DNA from: Endozoicomonas sp. 4G
GTDB taxonomy: Bacteria > Pseudomonadota > Gammaproteobacteria > Pseudomonadales > Endozoicomonadaceae
Assembly: GCF_023822025.1 (NCBI RefSeq)
Contig: NZ_CP082909.1
Location: 4,241,001-4,305,000, forward strand
DNA: 64,000 nucleotides
Reading direction: 5' to 3'
Position numbers and translations under genes: made by a program. This document shows, piece after piece, positions 16,847-26,238 of the stretch; within the stretch, counting starts at the first letter, position 1, and every line of letters begins with the position of its first letter. The notes beneath the pieces were generated by a model. It was not told the DNA's origin, ran no database searches, and saw only the letters and a list, made by a program, of their open reading frames with translations.

Positions 16847-19225
16847 TTAAATCGGAGCCTGGGGCGGAATAAGGTGGCTCATTTGCTGATCCCAGTATTC
16901 GGTTTTGGTCATAACACTTTCATAGTACTTACCAATAGCGCCCATCATCATTTCAGAAATGATTTGGTGATGGTACTGGCGTCGGAGAATTAACACAGCG
17001 GCCTCCCGGTCATCCATATGATCAAACGTGGAAGAACCAGCGTTGATCTGACTCAGCTGCTCTTGAAACCTGACCTCTTTCATAATCTCTTTATGGGAAT
17101 CATGCAGTTTCAGAATACGATCAACAAAGTCTTCCAGCTGATCTTTAGCCAGCCTTCTCATGGTATTCATTTCTTCCCGTCCGGTTCTTTCTCGCTGACC
17201 CTGCCAATCCCAAATCATACTTTTGCCTTCCTCACTTCCGGCAATATGTTCAAATCGATCCTTATTGATCCCCTCGTTGTAACGACTGACAAAAAGATCT
17301 GCCAGAAAGAAAAAGCCAAAGATAATTAATCCATCTACCGTGGGTCTGGGCAGGTAAGGTGAGATTTCCAGTCTTGGCCTTTCGGCAGTGTGCCAGACCA
17401 CCTTGAAACCATGAACCATGGTTGATTTAAAGGCGCCCTTCAACCAGGAATTCAGATAACTTCTGACGCCATTTTCAGCCAGTATCAGGGCATTTGCCAC
17501 ACTGTTGGCATGAGCATTAAAGCGACTCCTTTCTTCTTCGGTCAGCTCTAAGTCGGGCATTTCTTCTTCCAACACCCGCTCCAGCTCTGCCACAGCCTCT
17601 TTGGAGGAAATAGAGCCATCACTGGCTAAATCATCCGTCATTTTCGGGAAGACTTTTTGCAACCATCCCGTCTGTTTGGTCTTGAAGTGGTAAGACTTGC
17701 CGATGACTCGGGGATCATTCGCGGCATCACTGAACAAGCGCTCCCTTTTCTCCGGATCCATGTGTTCGAATTTGCCGCTCCACAGCTGATCCAGAACCGG
17801 CTCCCACTCTTGATCCATTCTCTCAACGTCAGCCACTGCTGCTGTGTAGAAGCGCCTGTAGATTTTAAAAGCGTCCTGAAGGTTGCGTCTGCGATACAGG
17901 TATCGAGCTTTGCCTTCTTCCAGACGTATCACCGCTTCAAGGTTGCTTTCATCTTTCTCTCTTTCCATCTCCAATCTCATCTGCGCGTCTTTTTCCAGCT
18001 CAGAATAGGCAGTGAAGATGCGGGTTAAGGTCTCATGACTGCAGATGTATCTAAGGCTTTTCAGGAAGACGCGAAACTTCTTTTCATCCATCTCTGACAG
18101 GACACCCAGGTCATTCATATCCAGTTTGTAATCAGCGGATGCTTCTGCTCTCTGCAATGCCCTGATCGCCCTGGTCATACGAATCATCTCAGTGCCACCA
18201 CTCCATGCACCGTACCAGGCAATGTAACCAAACAGAGCCGCTGCGGCGGCAATCCCCCCCGTCACCAGACCTATCAATACAGTGCTGACGGCTATGGAAC
18301 AGGAGTAAAGCGCCAGATACCTTTTGTTCCTGAGAAAATAACGTTTGATCCTGCTACGGGCATCGGTATTTTCGAGCTTGATACCGCCACCCTGATCCAC
18401 AACATTCTGAATATAAGCCTTGTCGACTTCATCCAGCTGGTAACGGCTAGCCCTGGGTTTATCAAGCCCGGGAGGCGTTGCTGCTGGATTGGCAGGGTCA
18501 AACCTGCCAACAGGAACGCTTCCCTGCCTGGCCGGTATGGGTTCTGCCAGTGTTTGAGCTTCTGGCGCAAACTGCCAGCGCAGCGCATTTTTGATTTCAA
18601 GAATACGTTCAAATGAGACATCCTTATCATCGAGCAGCCCTGTGTCCTGAGCCAGTTTGACCACCGTGGCTTCGGCTGTTTCGGCATCCACATTGAAGTC
18701 TTTCACTGTGCCCTGAATTAAATTCGGTAACAGTGCTCTTTTCAGAAAGCCAACGGGCAGGGCTCGATCTTCTGACAGGTATTTATAAGTCAGCTCAATG
18801 GTAGAACAGGACACCGTTTTTTTGACTTCTGCGAGAACCTCTTCACTGATTTTTTCACTACCGCCTGACAGCACCAGACTGGTTGCTTCGCCTTTTTTCT
18901 CTTCACCCAGCACACACACATGGTGATAAGCCATGGCACAGGCAATATGGTAGTCACGCAGGCTGCGCTGGATGGGGGTAGAGAGCTCTTCGTGGGCAGC
19001 AAGACGGAAAGAATCATAAACTCTGAGAGCCTTTGCTGCGGAGGGAGTTGCGCCAAAAAAACGCTTGATAAGACCGCCGATACCGGTGAAAACCGAGACA
19101 ATGCGCCCCCGCCATCGACCGTAATCAATCTGACCCAGGCTGGAATCTTCTGATGCTGTAGCCAGCTCTTTTCGCTCTACAGCAGGGAGAGATGAACCTC
19201 TCGGGCTCCGGATCTCTGGTGGCAT
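16847..19225 (-). CDS. Large hypothetical membrane protein of unknown function
   Basis: A 792-residue protein that I do not recognise. A hydrophobic hairpin at about residues 303-343 (Gly/Ala-rich) and a second hydrophobic segment near 630-650 are the only membrane candidates; there is no signal peptide. The remainder is charged and helical, with coiled-coil-like stretches around 415-470 (ELEKDAQMRLEMEREKDESN) and 550-600. Base composition is close to the housekeeping genes, unlike the AT-rich RING genes beyond it. A domain-poor helical protein with a mid-protein membrane hairpin could be a secreted effector or an envelope protein; nothing in the context decides. It starts at ATG 19225 and is monocistronic. 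Confidence 0.7.
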   Translation of the reverse strand: MPPEIRSPRGSSLPAVERKELATASEDSSLGQIDYGRWRGRIVSVFTGIGGLIKRFFGATPSAAKALRVYDSFRLAAHEELSTPIQRSLRDYHIACAMAYHHVCVLGEEKKGEATSLVLSGGSEKISEEVLAEVKKTVSCSTIELTYKYLSEDRALPVGFLKRALLPNLIQGTVKDFNVDAETAEATVVKLAQDTGLLDDKDVSFERILEIKNALRWQFAPEAQTLAEPIPARQGSVPVGRFDPANPAATPPGLDKPRASRYQLDEVDKAYIQNVVDQGGGIKLENTDARSRIKRYFLRNKRYLALYSCSIAVSTVLIGLVTGGIAAAAALFGYIAWYGAWSGGTEMIRMTRAIRALQRAEASADYKLDMNDLGVLSEMDEKKFRVFLKSLRYICSHETLTRIFTAYSELEKDAQMRLEMEREKDESNLEAVIRLEEGKARYLYRRRNLQDAFKIYRRFYTAAVADVERMDQEWEPVLDQLWSGKFEHMDPEKRERLFSDAANDPRVIGKSYHFKTKQTGWLQKVFPKMTDDLASDGSISSKEAVAELERVLEEEMPDLELTEEERSRFNAHANSVANALILAENGVRSYLNSWLKGAFKSTMVHGFKVVWHTAERPRLEISPYLPRPTVDGLIIFGFFFLADLFVSRYNEGINKDRFEHIAGSEEGKSMIWDWQGQRERTGREEMNTMRRLAKDQLEDFVDRILKLHDSHKEIMKEVRFQEQLSQINAGSSTFDHMDDREAAVLILRRQYHHQIISEMMMGAIGKYYESVMTKTEYWDQQMSHLIPPQAPI

Positions 19226-19341
19226 GCCTCAATCCCTGAGAAATGATGTTAAACGAAACCTTCGTTTTTATTGGGTAAGGTGATTAAAACGAACTGTTTG
19301 ATTCAAATAAAAAATACAAAAGCAACACTATTTAAACTATA

Positions 19342-19358
19342 GCCGCCTCAGGGGCGGC
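19342..19358 (-). terminator. Hairpin downstream of the RING genes
   Basis: GCCGCC (19342-19347) pairs with GGCGGC (19353-19358), followed on the minus strand by an AT-rich stretch. It is a plausible terminator for the RING gene ending at 19461. Confidence 0.45.
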
Positions 19359-19460
19359 AGGGCTTTGTTTTGTGCCCATTCAGTGACGGGCTCTCCTATC
19401 ATGGCGCCCAAACTCCGTTCGTCCTGAGTGGAGTCGTGAGGCACTGCCCTATCCCGATTA

Positions 19461-20657
19461 TCATCGCCTACAAAATGGACATATTCTGGAACCACGTTGT
19501 TGTGCCCAGTTTTTCAGGCATGAGTTACAAAAATAATGCTTCCAACAGCTAGCTAACGACATAGTTGCAGGGGACACAAATTCATAGCAAATACCACACT
19601 CTATAGGAAACATACGTCCAAAAAAAATTTCAACCATAAAGACAAACACAGCATGCTCAAACGGTTTAAAAAATAATTTTGTGATATATTGAAACCACCC
19701 TTCAGGCATGACAGATAATCTTTTTCCAAGTTCGAAAATTAACGTTTGATTTGAAAAGCGAAGGTGGCTAGTTTTTATTTTCAGAGTATGAGTCTGAGTG
19801 TCACATATAGAATAAGAAACGATATCAGATTCTCCCTGTTTTATTTTTGCTACAACAAACTCTTCACTAACTGAAAAGTCAATCCCTTTGATTCTTTTAA
19901 ATTTAATGGTTGATTCCATAAAATGATTGGTTCCATTTAAAAAAACGGCTAACTTATTGACCACTTCTTCTGATAGCACACTGAGTGGAACTGAAGAAGA
20001 AGTATTACAGCCAACATCTTTATTGCAACAAAGCTCAACCCAATGATAACTACCAGGTTCCAATGCAGGGAATGAAATATCAAATAATGTTTTATTACTT
20101 TCGCCTATTTTTTTTAACTCTCCTAAAATATGCATTTCATCATCTATTTGAGAAGAGGCAAATACAACGCTACTAACACCAAGGTTAAGCAATGGTTTTG
20201 ATATATTGTATAGTGCGCTGTTTTCCGATAAACCCGAAAGTTCTAATTTAAGAAAAGGTGACTCCGTAGCCTTAGCTACTTTTATTTCAGCAATTATTTC
20301 AGCAATATCATTATTACTTGAGATTGTTAAATCTTCTGAAAGATCAATACTAATATCCACAGGTATTAATAAGTAGAAAAATATTGAAGAAGCAATGCTT
20401 ATTTTATCAACAACTGCTAGATTAAAATAAAAACGATAGTAGTCTACACACCCTATTGCCAGAATTTGTGTCAAACGTAAAACACCTCTATGACCCATGT
20501 AATAATCTACTAGTGCATAGCTCCAGAGGTTTTGATATTCCGTAGTAACCTCACTCTCATCAGGCTCTTCATAGCCCGAAGAGCAAACTTCAGAACAAAA
20601 AGAGAGTGTGATAGACAGGAAAATCAGCCTTACCAAAACTGCAAATTTACTTTTCAA
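19461..20657 (-). CDS. Exported protein with C-terminal RING finger (copy A)
   Basis: A 398-residue protein counted from TTG 20657, the position homologous to the start of copy B; the frame extends to a GTG at 20729. It has an N-terminal hydrophobic signal (LVRLIFLSITLSFCS), a second hydrophobic stretch near 60-100, a beta-rich middle with paired Cys (ELCCNKDVGC) and a hydrophobic segment just before the C-terminus. The last 45 residues form a complete C3HC4 RING: CGIC, then C-x2-H-x2-C-x2-C, then CPFC, with the Trp after CLKN that contacts E2 enzymes in eukaryotic ligases. RING domains are characteristic of ubiquitin ligases and rare in bacteria except in host-directed effectors. The region is AT-rich. 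A role as a secreted E3-like effector is inferred. Confidence 0.75.
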   Translation of the reverse strand: MKSKFAVLVRLIFLSITLSFCSEVCSSGYEEPDESEVTTEYQNLWSYALVDYYMGHRGVLRLTQILAIGCVDYYRFYFNLAVVDKISIASSIFFYLLIPVDISIDLSEDLTISSNNDIAEIIAEIKVAKATESPFLKLELSGLSENSALYNISKPLLNLGVSSVVFASSQIDDEMHILGELKKIGESNKTLFDISFPALEPGSYHWVELCCNKDVGCNTSSSVPLSVLSEEVVNKLAVFLNGTNHFMESTIKFKRIKGIDFSVSEEFVVAKIKQGESDIVSYSICDTQTHTLKIKTSHLRFSNQTLIFELGKRLSVMPEGWFQYITKLFFKPFEHAVFVFMVEIFFGRMFPIECGICYEFVSPATMSLASCWKHYFCNSCLKNWAQQRGSRICPFCRR

Positions 20658-20871
20658 CTGTAAACCCACTTGCAAACGGATTAAATCAGAAAAACTAGAC
20701 GCACATAACAAAAAATTCCAGAAAACCACCTTCAGAAGCTACTGAATCTGGCTTTATGCAGTTAAATATAAACTTCTGAAAAAGCTTCTTGTACGTCACT
20801 TCAATGAGTTTGATGTGAATAATCTACGTTCGTCCTGAGCAGAGTCGTGAGGCTCTGCCCTATCCCGATTA

Positions 20872-22086
20872 TCATCGTTCACAATATGGACATATTCTAG
20901 AACCACGTCGTCGTGCCCAGCGTTTCAGGCATGCGTTACAAAAATAATGCGTCGAACAGCTCGCTAATGACACAGTTGCAGCGGACACAGATTCATGGCA
21001 AATACCGCACTGCATAGGAAACATACGTCCAAAAAAATTTTCAACCATCAAGGCAAACACAAAATACTCAAGCTGTTTACCAAATAATCTTATGGTTTTA
21101 TACTCAAACGGTTTAAAAAATAATTTTATGATATATTGAAACCACCCTTCAGGAATGACAGATAATCTTTTTTCAAGTTCGAAAACTAACATTTGATTTG
21201 AAAAGCGAAGGTGGCTATTTTTTAGTTGCAGAGTATGAGTCTGAGTGTCACATATAGAATAAGAAACGATATTAGATCCCTCCTGTTTTATTTTTGCTAC
21301 AACAAACTCTTCACTAACTGAAAAGTCAATCCCTTTGACTCTTTTAAAATGACTGGTTGATTCCAGAAAGCCATCGCTTCCATTTAAAAAAACAGCTAAC
21401 TCATTGACCACTTCTTCTGATAGCACACTGAGTGGAACTGAAGAAGAAGTATTACAACCAGCATCTTTATTGCAACAAAGTTCAACCCAATGATAACTAC
21501 CAGGATCTAATTCGGGGAATGAAATATCAAATAATACTTTATCACTTTCGCCTATTTTTTTTAACTCTCCTAAAAGATGAATTTCATCATCTATTTGAGA
21601 AGAGGTAAACACAATGCTACTAACACCAAGGTTAAACAATGGTTTTGATATATTGTATAGTGTGCTGTTTTCCGATAAAGCCCAAAGTTTTAATTCAAGA
21701 AAAGGTAATCCCATAGCCACTTTTATTTCAGCAATATCATTATTACTTGAGGTTGTTAATTCTTCCGAAAGATCAATACCAAAATTCAAAGGCATTAATA
21801 AGAATAAAAGCTTTGAAAAACCATGGCTTATTTTATCAGCAAATGCTCGATTCAAATAAAAATGATAGCCGTCTAAAAACCCTATTGTCAGGATTAATGT
21901 CAAACGTAAAACGCCTCTACGACCCATGTAATAATCTACTGGTACATAGCTCCAGAGCTTTTGATATTCCGTAGTAACCTCACTCTCATCAGGCTCTTCA
22001 TAGCCCGAAGAGCAAACTTCAGAACAAAAAGAGAGTGTGATAGACAGGAAAATAAGCCTTACCAAAACTTTAAATTTACTTTTCAA
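20872..22086 (-). CDS. Exported protein with C-terminal RING finger (copy B)
   Basis: A 404-residue tandem paralogue of copy A, well over two thirds identical by eye. It starts at TTG 22086, directly after an in-frame stop. The same order is seen: hydrophobic N-terminal signal, second hydrophobic stretch, middle domain with NCxxE-type features and ELCCNKDAGC, C-terminal hydrophobic segment and RING at residues 360-404 (CGIC ... C-x2-H-x2-C-x2-C ... CPYC). All eight zinc ligands are kept in both copies despite divergence elsewhere, which argues for selection on the RING. A seven-residue deletion near residue 110 and a 14-residue insertion before the final hydrophobic segment distinguish it from copy A. 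Its function is inferred as for copy A. Confidence 0.75.
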   Translation of the reverse strand: MKSKFKVLVRLIFLSITLSFCSEVCSSGYEEPDESEVTTEYQKLWSYVPVDYYMGRRGVLRLTLILTIGFLDGYHFYLNRAFADKISHGFSKLLFLLMPLNFGIDLSEELTTSSNNDIAEIKVAMGLPFLELKLWALSENSTLYNISKPLFNLGVSSIVFTSSQIDDEIHLLGELKKIGESDKVLFDISFPELDPGSYHWVELCCNKDAGCNTSSSVPLSVLSEEVVNELAVFLNGSDGFLESTSHFKRVKGIDFSVSEEFVVAKIKQEGSNIVSYSICDTQTHTLQLKNSHLRFSNQMLVFELEKRLSVIPEGWFQYIIKLFFKPFEYKTIRLFGKQLEYFVFALMVENFFGRMFPMQCGICHESVSAATVSLASCSTHYFCNACLKRWARRRGSRICPYCER

Positions 22087-22320
22087 CTATAAACCTATTA
22101 TCAAACGGATTAAATCGGAAAAGCTAGACGCACATAACAAAAAACTCCAGAAAACCACCTCCCAGAAGCTACTGAATCTGGCCCTATGCAGTTAAATATA
22201 AACTTCTGAAAAAGCTTCTATGCTGATCAGCGCCCCCCTTCTTCCATATTGTTCCGAGCGTACTGCACGAAAGAATAAGAGCCAGCCTGATTAGCTGGCT
22301 TGAAAAAAAGAGTAAGAAAC

Positions 22321-22830
22321 TCAAACAGACTTACGATCAAGCACCTGATAACTGAATTCCAGTGCCTGCTCATCGTCCGAGACCTGGTCTTCACGGGCAG
22401 TGATATCCCATTCACTGTCGTTGATCTCTGGAAAAAAAGCGTCGCCATCAAACGATTTGAAGACTTTGGTCAGATAAAGCCGATCAGCCCTGTCAAGCGC
22501 CTGACGATAAATCTGTTCACCACCAATCACCATAATTTCTTCATTACCATTAATCATGGCGACGTCTTCTGCCAAAGAAATAGCGTCTTCAAGACTGTGC
22601 ACCACTTTGACCCCTTCATGGTGCCAGCTTTTGTCACGGGTAATGACAATATTGGTTCGACCCGGAAGCGGCTTGCGCAGTGAATCAAACGTCTTTCGTC
22701 CCATAATAATGGGTTTACCCATGGTGATAGCCTTGAAATAACGAAGATCTCCGGGCAGGTACCAGGGCATTTTATTATTGATGCCAATGGCATGATTTTG
22801 AGCAACGGCGGCAATCATGGCAATTTTCAT
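22321..22830 (-). CDS. folA: Dihydrofolate reductase
   Basis: Reduces dihydrofolate to tetrahydrofolate with NADPH; target of trimethoprim. The 169-residue protein carries AMIAAVAQNHAIG, MPWYLPGDLRYFK with the catalytic Asp28, GRKTFDSL and MVIGGEQIYRQAL (NADPH binding). ATG 22830 gives the usual short N-terminus. A GTG at 22845 would add five residues and overlap the thiI stop (AAGTGA), so translational coupling with thiI is likely whichever start is used. It follows thiI on the minus strand with no room for a separate promoter. Confidence 0.96.
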   Translation of the reverse strand: MKIAMIAAVAQNHAIGINNKMPWYLPGDLRYFKAITMGKPIIMGRKTFDSLRKPLPGRTNIVITRDKSWHHEGVKVVHSLEDAISLAEDVAMINGNEEIMVIGGEQIYRQALDRADRLYLTKVFKSFDGDAFFPEINDSEWDITAREDQVSDDEQALEFSYQVLDRKSV

Positions 22831-22841
22831 AATGTTATAGG

Positions 22842-24302
22842 TCACTTTTTCTCTGGGTTATAAACACCGACATTCTCATGCCCTTCATCACGGAGGTGCA
22901 TGGCGTGCAACTGACTCATCACGCCTTTTTCGCAATACAGCAGGTAGTGCTTCTTTTTATCCAGTTCAACAAACTTTGTCCTGAGCCGGTAGAAAGGAAT
23001 CGTCATTACTTCACGGTCAGCAAGAGCGAAGGGTTTGATCTCTTCTTCTTCCGGGTGGCGGATATCAATAATAATGTCGTTTTCTTCCGTGGTCTCAAAC
23101 ACCTCCACCTCTTCACGGGTCAAGTCATCGGCAATGATGTCAGAGACGGAAACCTTACGACGATCGGCAACGGCTGCGTCCAGTATGGCGAAATCAAAGC
23201 GGGCTTCTTCGGCTGCAATTTTTTCCGGCCTGGCTCGGGTGGTTGGGTTTTTTGAGATGACCGCACAGTACTCGGGAATGTTTTTCACCAACTCTTCAGC
23301 ACCGATCTTAACTGAAATATCAATGATGTCCTGCTTGTCCATGGCAATCAGCGGGCGCAGTACAAGATGATCGGTAGCCGCATCAATCACCGCCAGGTTC
23401 GTCAGTGTCTGGCTGGACACCTGGGCGACGGCTTCTCCGGTCACCACGGCTTCCACGTACATCTCTTTTGCCACCTGAGTGGCGGCTCTCAACATCATCC
23501 GTTTGAGAATCACTCCCATCTGGGAGTTATCTACCTTGGTCAGAATCTCTTCGACGACCCCCTCAAAGGGAACCGTAACAAAGTTGACATTGTGGGACGA
23601 GCCGAAGCGGTTCCAGAGATAGTAAGCCACCTCTTTAACCGCCAGCTCATGAGCATGACCACCCAGGTTGAAGAAACAAAAGTGAGTTCTGATACCCCGC
23701 TTCATGGTCAGGAAACTTGAAACCGTTGAGTCAAAACCGCCCGAGATAAGCGATAATACCGGCTCCATAGAACCCAGTGGATAACCCCCTAAACCATCAC
23801 CCCGGTTGGTGACCAGAAAATAACGATCTCCCTTGATCTCAACTTTTACGACAACGTCCGGATTCTTGAGCTTAACGCCAGCCGCCTGTGTGCGGGTATT
23901 CAGGCCACCGCCAACGTATCGCTCAACATCGATAGACTGAAAATCATGTTTACCTGAACGCTGGCAGGTGACCCGAAAGGTTTTCCCGGCCAACAGTTCA
24001 CGATTAACGTCCAGGGCATTATCGAGAATGTCATCCAGATCCGTCAGCGGATACTCAACCACCTGCTGCCAGTAGGCGATGCCGGGAATATGGCTCAACA
24101 GATCAGAAACCTGTGCGACTTGCTGAGGATCATCGTGACCGGTGGTCAGCTCGATAAAATCCCAGCTGCCAGTCACCTCAACGTTTTCATCGACCCGCTT
24201 GATAACGGTACGAATATTCTTGCGCAGCTGCTTGATAAAACGCTTTCTCACCGGAGGCGTTTTAATGGTAATTTCAGGAAACAGCTTGATGATGAACTTC
24301 AT
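22842..24302 (-). CDS. thiI: tRNA uracil 4-sulfurtransferase ThiI with rhodanese domain
   Basis: Makes 4-thiouridine at tRNA position 8 and supplies sulfur for thiamine thiazole. The 486-residue protein has an N-terminal ferredoxin-like/THUMP region (MKFIIKLFPEITIKTPPVRKRF), the PP-loop LISGGFDST, ISKNPTTRARPEK, and a C-terminal rhodanese domain with the persulfide Cys in YCEKGVMS. The fused rhodanese is the enterobacterial/gammaproteobacterial form. It is followed immediately by folA with overlapping stop and start. Divergent from glnA, it shares the 360-bp regulatory region. Confidence 0.97.
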   Translation of the reverse strand: MKFIIKLFPEITIKTPPVRKRFIKQLRKNIRTVIKRVDENVEVTGSWDFIELTTGHDDPQQVAQVSDLLSHIPGIAYWQQVVEYPLTDLDDILDNALDVNRELLAGKTFRVTCQRSGKHDFQSIDVERYVGGGLNTRTQAAGVKLKNPDVVVKVEIKGDRYFLVTNRGDGLGGYPLGSMEPVLSLISGGFDSTVSSFLTMKRGIRTHFCFFNLGGHAHELAVKEVAYYLWNRFGSSHNVNFVTVPFEGVVEEILTKVDNSQMGVILKRMMLRAATQVAKEMYVEAVVTGEAVAQVSSQTLTNLAVIDAATDHLVLRPLIAMDKQDIIDISVKIGAEELVKNIPEYCAVISKNPTTRARPEKIAAEEARFDFAILDAAVADRRKVSVSDIIADDLTREEVEVFETTEENDIIIDIRHPEEEEIKPFALADREVMTIPFYRLRTKFVELDKKKHYLLYCEKGVMSQLHAMHLRDEGHENVGVYNPEKK

Positions 24303-24463
24303 AAAAATGTATGCCGGTGCTCTCTGCCGTCAGAAAGAGAACCCGGTCCAGATGCCGGTTAGGAAAAAAGAAACTCCCCGATTATACAGAAGACTTCCAG
24401 ACACCGGTAATACCGACCGCCAACCACTAAGCGCACCAAACCGAGACGCCAGACAAACTCTGG

Positions 24464-24479
24464 GCACTATTATTGTGCA
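24464..24479 (+). promoter_or_regulatory. NtrC binding site upstream of glnA
   Basis: GCACTATTATTGTGCA resembles the strong E. coli glnA NtrC enhancer (GCAC-N8-GTGC class). It lies about 107 bp upstream of the sigma-54 -24 element, a normal enhancer distance. A weaker half-site (GCGCACCAAA) sits at 24431. Confidence 0.7.
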
Positions 24480-24585
24480 CCTGTTCAGTTTGATAGGATT
24501 CTTTTCAGTGCAATCCCCCACATTCGGCTTATACTCAGGCGTAGCTACGCTCTGGTACTCAGCAAAACCTACTGGTTTGCAATAC

Positions 24586-24601
24586 TGGCATAGCAATTGC
24601 T
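24586..24601 (+). promoter_or_regulatory. Sigma-54 promoter of glnA
   Basis: TGGCATAGCAATTGCT has the GG (-24) and GC (-12) dinucleotides exactly ten bases apart and a perfect TTGCT. Transcription would start about 50 bp before the glnA ATG. NtrC-dependent control is expected, as in enterobacteria. Confidence 0.85.
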
Positions 24602-24610
24602 GAGACAATC

Positions 24611-24640
24611 CTCAACAAGAGCCTGCTCAACAAGAGTCCT
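24611..24640 (+). repeat. 15-bp tandem duplication in the glnA leader
   Basis: CTCAACAAGAGCCTG and CTCAACAAGAGTCCT lie head to tail right at the predicted glnA transcription start. Confidence 0.75.
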
Positions 24641-24663
24641 AAGTCCTTTTGGAGGAATAATAG

Positions 24664-26067
24664 ATGTCCAAGACCCTGAATTTAATCAAGGATCACGATG
24701 TAAAATGGGTTGACCTTCGCTTTACCGATACCCGTGGTAAAGAGCAGCACGTTTCCCTGCCGGTCGGCGAAGTCGACTCTGAGTTCTTCGAACTGGGTAA
24801 AATGTTCGACGGTTCCTCCATTGCCGGCTGGAAGGGCATCAACGAATCCGACATGATCCTGATGCCTGATGACAGCAGCTCTGTCATCGACCCTTTCACT
24901 GACGAAACGACCCTGAACATCCGTTGCGACATCATCGAGCCTTCCACCATGCAGGGTTATGAACGTGACCCACGTTCCGTAGCCAAGCGCGCTGAAGAGT
25001 ACCTGAAGTCTACCGGCATTGCCGACACCGCTTTCTTTGGCCCGGAACCTGAATTCTTCGTATTTGACGATGTTAAGTGGAACGTTGATATTTCCGGTGC
25101 TTCCTACCAAATCAACTCTGAAGAAGCGGCCTGGTCTTCCAACAAATCTTTCGAAGGTGGCAATATCGGCCACCGGCCAAAGGTTAAGGGCGGTTATTTC
25201 CCGGTGCCTCCGGTCGATTCCCTGCACGACATCCGTGCCGCCATGTGTACAGCAATGGAAGCCCAGGGTCTGGGCGTTGAAGTGCATCACCACGAAGTGG
25301 GTACTGCGGGTCAGTGTGAAATCGGTGTTAAATTCAACACCATGGTGGCCAAGGCCGACGAAGTTCAAATCCTGAAATACGCTGTACACAATGTTGCTCA
25401 CGCTTACGGAAAAACGGCAACCTTTATGCCCAAGCCCCTGGTAGGCGATAACGGCAGCGGCATGCACGTTCACATGTCCCTGAGCAAAGACGGTGAAAAC
25501 CTGTTTGCTGGCGACGGCTATGCCGGCCTGAGCGAAAACGCGCTGTATTACATTGGTGGTGTTATTAAGCACGCGAAAGCAATTAACGCTTTTGCCAACG
25601 CTTCCACCAATTCCTACAAACGTCTGATCCCCGGCTTTGAAGCACCGGTTATGCTGGCTTACTCCGCCCGTAACCGTTCTGCTTCTATCCGTATTCCTTA
25701 CGTCAACAGCCCCAAAGCCCGCCGTGTAGAAGTTCGCTTCCCTGACCCAACGGCTAACCCATACCTGGCGTTTGCTGCGCTGCTGATGGCCGGCCTGGAC
25801 GGAATTAAAAACAAAATCCTCCCTGGCGACGCGGCAGACAAGGATCTGTACGACCTGCCCGCCGAAGAAGCGGCTGAAATCCCGACGGTTGCAGAAAGCT
25901 TCGAAGAAGCCCTGGCGGCCCTGGATGCCGACCGTGAATTCCTGACGGCTGGCAGTGTATTCACCGACGACATGATTGATGCCTACATTGAGCTGAAGAA
26001 AGAAGAGTGCGTACAAGTTAGCCAGACCACTCACCCGGCTGAGTTCGATCTTTATTACAGTGTGTAA
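24664..26067 (+). CDS. glnA: Glutamine synthetase, type I
   Basis: ATP-dependent ligation of ammonium to glutamate; central nitrogen-assimilation enzyme. The 467-residue protein has [72 protein letters not shown] and RSASIRIP, all GSI catalytic motifs. The adenylylation Tyr is present in [17 protein letters not shown] 24664 follows GGAGGAATAAT, a very strong ribosome-binding site. Control is by a sigma-54 promoter plus NtrC, and the matching regulators glnL and glnG lie downstream. A long antisense frame (450 codons) is a shadow. Confidence 0.99.
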   Translation: MSKTLNLIKDHDVKWVDLRFTDTRGKEQHVSLPVGEVDSEFFELGKMFDGSSIAGWKGINESDMILMPDDSSSVIDPFTDETTLNIRCDIIEPSTMQGYERDPRSVAKRAEEYLKSTGIADTAFFGPEPEFFVFDDVKWNVDISGASYQINSEEAAWSSNKSFEGGNIGHRPKVKGGYFPVPPVDSLHDIRAAMCTAMEAQGLGVEVHHHEVGTAGQCEIGVKFNTMVAKADEVQILKYAVHNVAHAYGKTATFMPKPLVGDNGSGMHVHMSLSKDGENLFAGDGYAGLSENALYYIGGVIKHAKAINAFANASTNSYKRLIPGFEAPVMLAYSARNRSASIRIPYVNSPKARRVEVRFPDPTANPYLAFAALLMAGLDGIKNKILPGDAADKDLYDLPAEEAAEIPTVAESFEEALAALDADREFLTAGSVFTDDMIDAYIELKKEECVQVSQTTHPAEFDLYYSV

Positions 26068-26081
26068 GTGAAATACAAAAG

Positions 26082-26109
26082 CCGGAGTGTCTGCCCCATG
26101 GCATTCCGG
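26082..26109 (+). terminator. Weak terminator-like hairpin after glnA
   Basis: CCGGAGTG (26082-26089) pairs with CATTCCGG (26102-26109) with one G-U wobble, followed by TTCTT only. It could be a leaky terminator between glnA and the downstream genes. Confidence 0.5.
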
Positions 26110-26238
26110 TTCTTAATAACAAGCCATCCAGCGAACTCACCATAAACTCCTTTCATCGCTCTTTCTCTGTCACAGGGATGCAAACAAGCCTGCTCTACAG
26201 TACCCTGTAAAAGGTTTCGGAATCAGTGCTGAATCACC

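Larger units (their letters stand above)
19413..22219. repeat. 1.4-kb tandem duplication carrying two RING-finger genes
   Basis: Two direct copies, about 19413-20790 and 20829-22219. They share not only the coding region but also the downstream flank (CGTTCGTCCTGAG...GTCGTGAGGC) and the upstream flank (GCAGTTAAATATAAACTTCT). The copies have diverged by point changes and small indels, so the event is not recent. Confidence 0.9.

Noticed and set aside
24682-26034. 450-codon frame opposite glnA
   Set aside because: Shadow of a strongly biased gene; the sense strand is an unambiguous glutamine synthetase.
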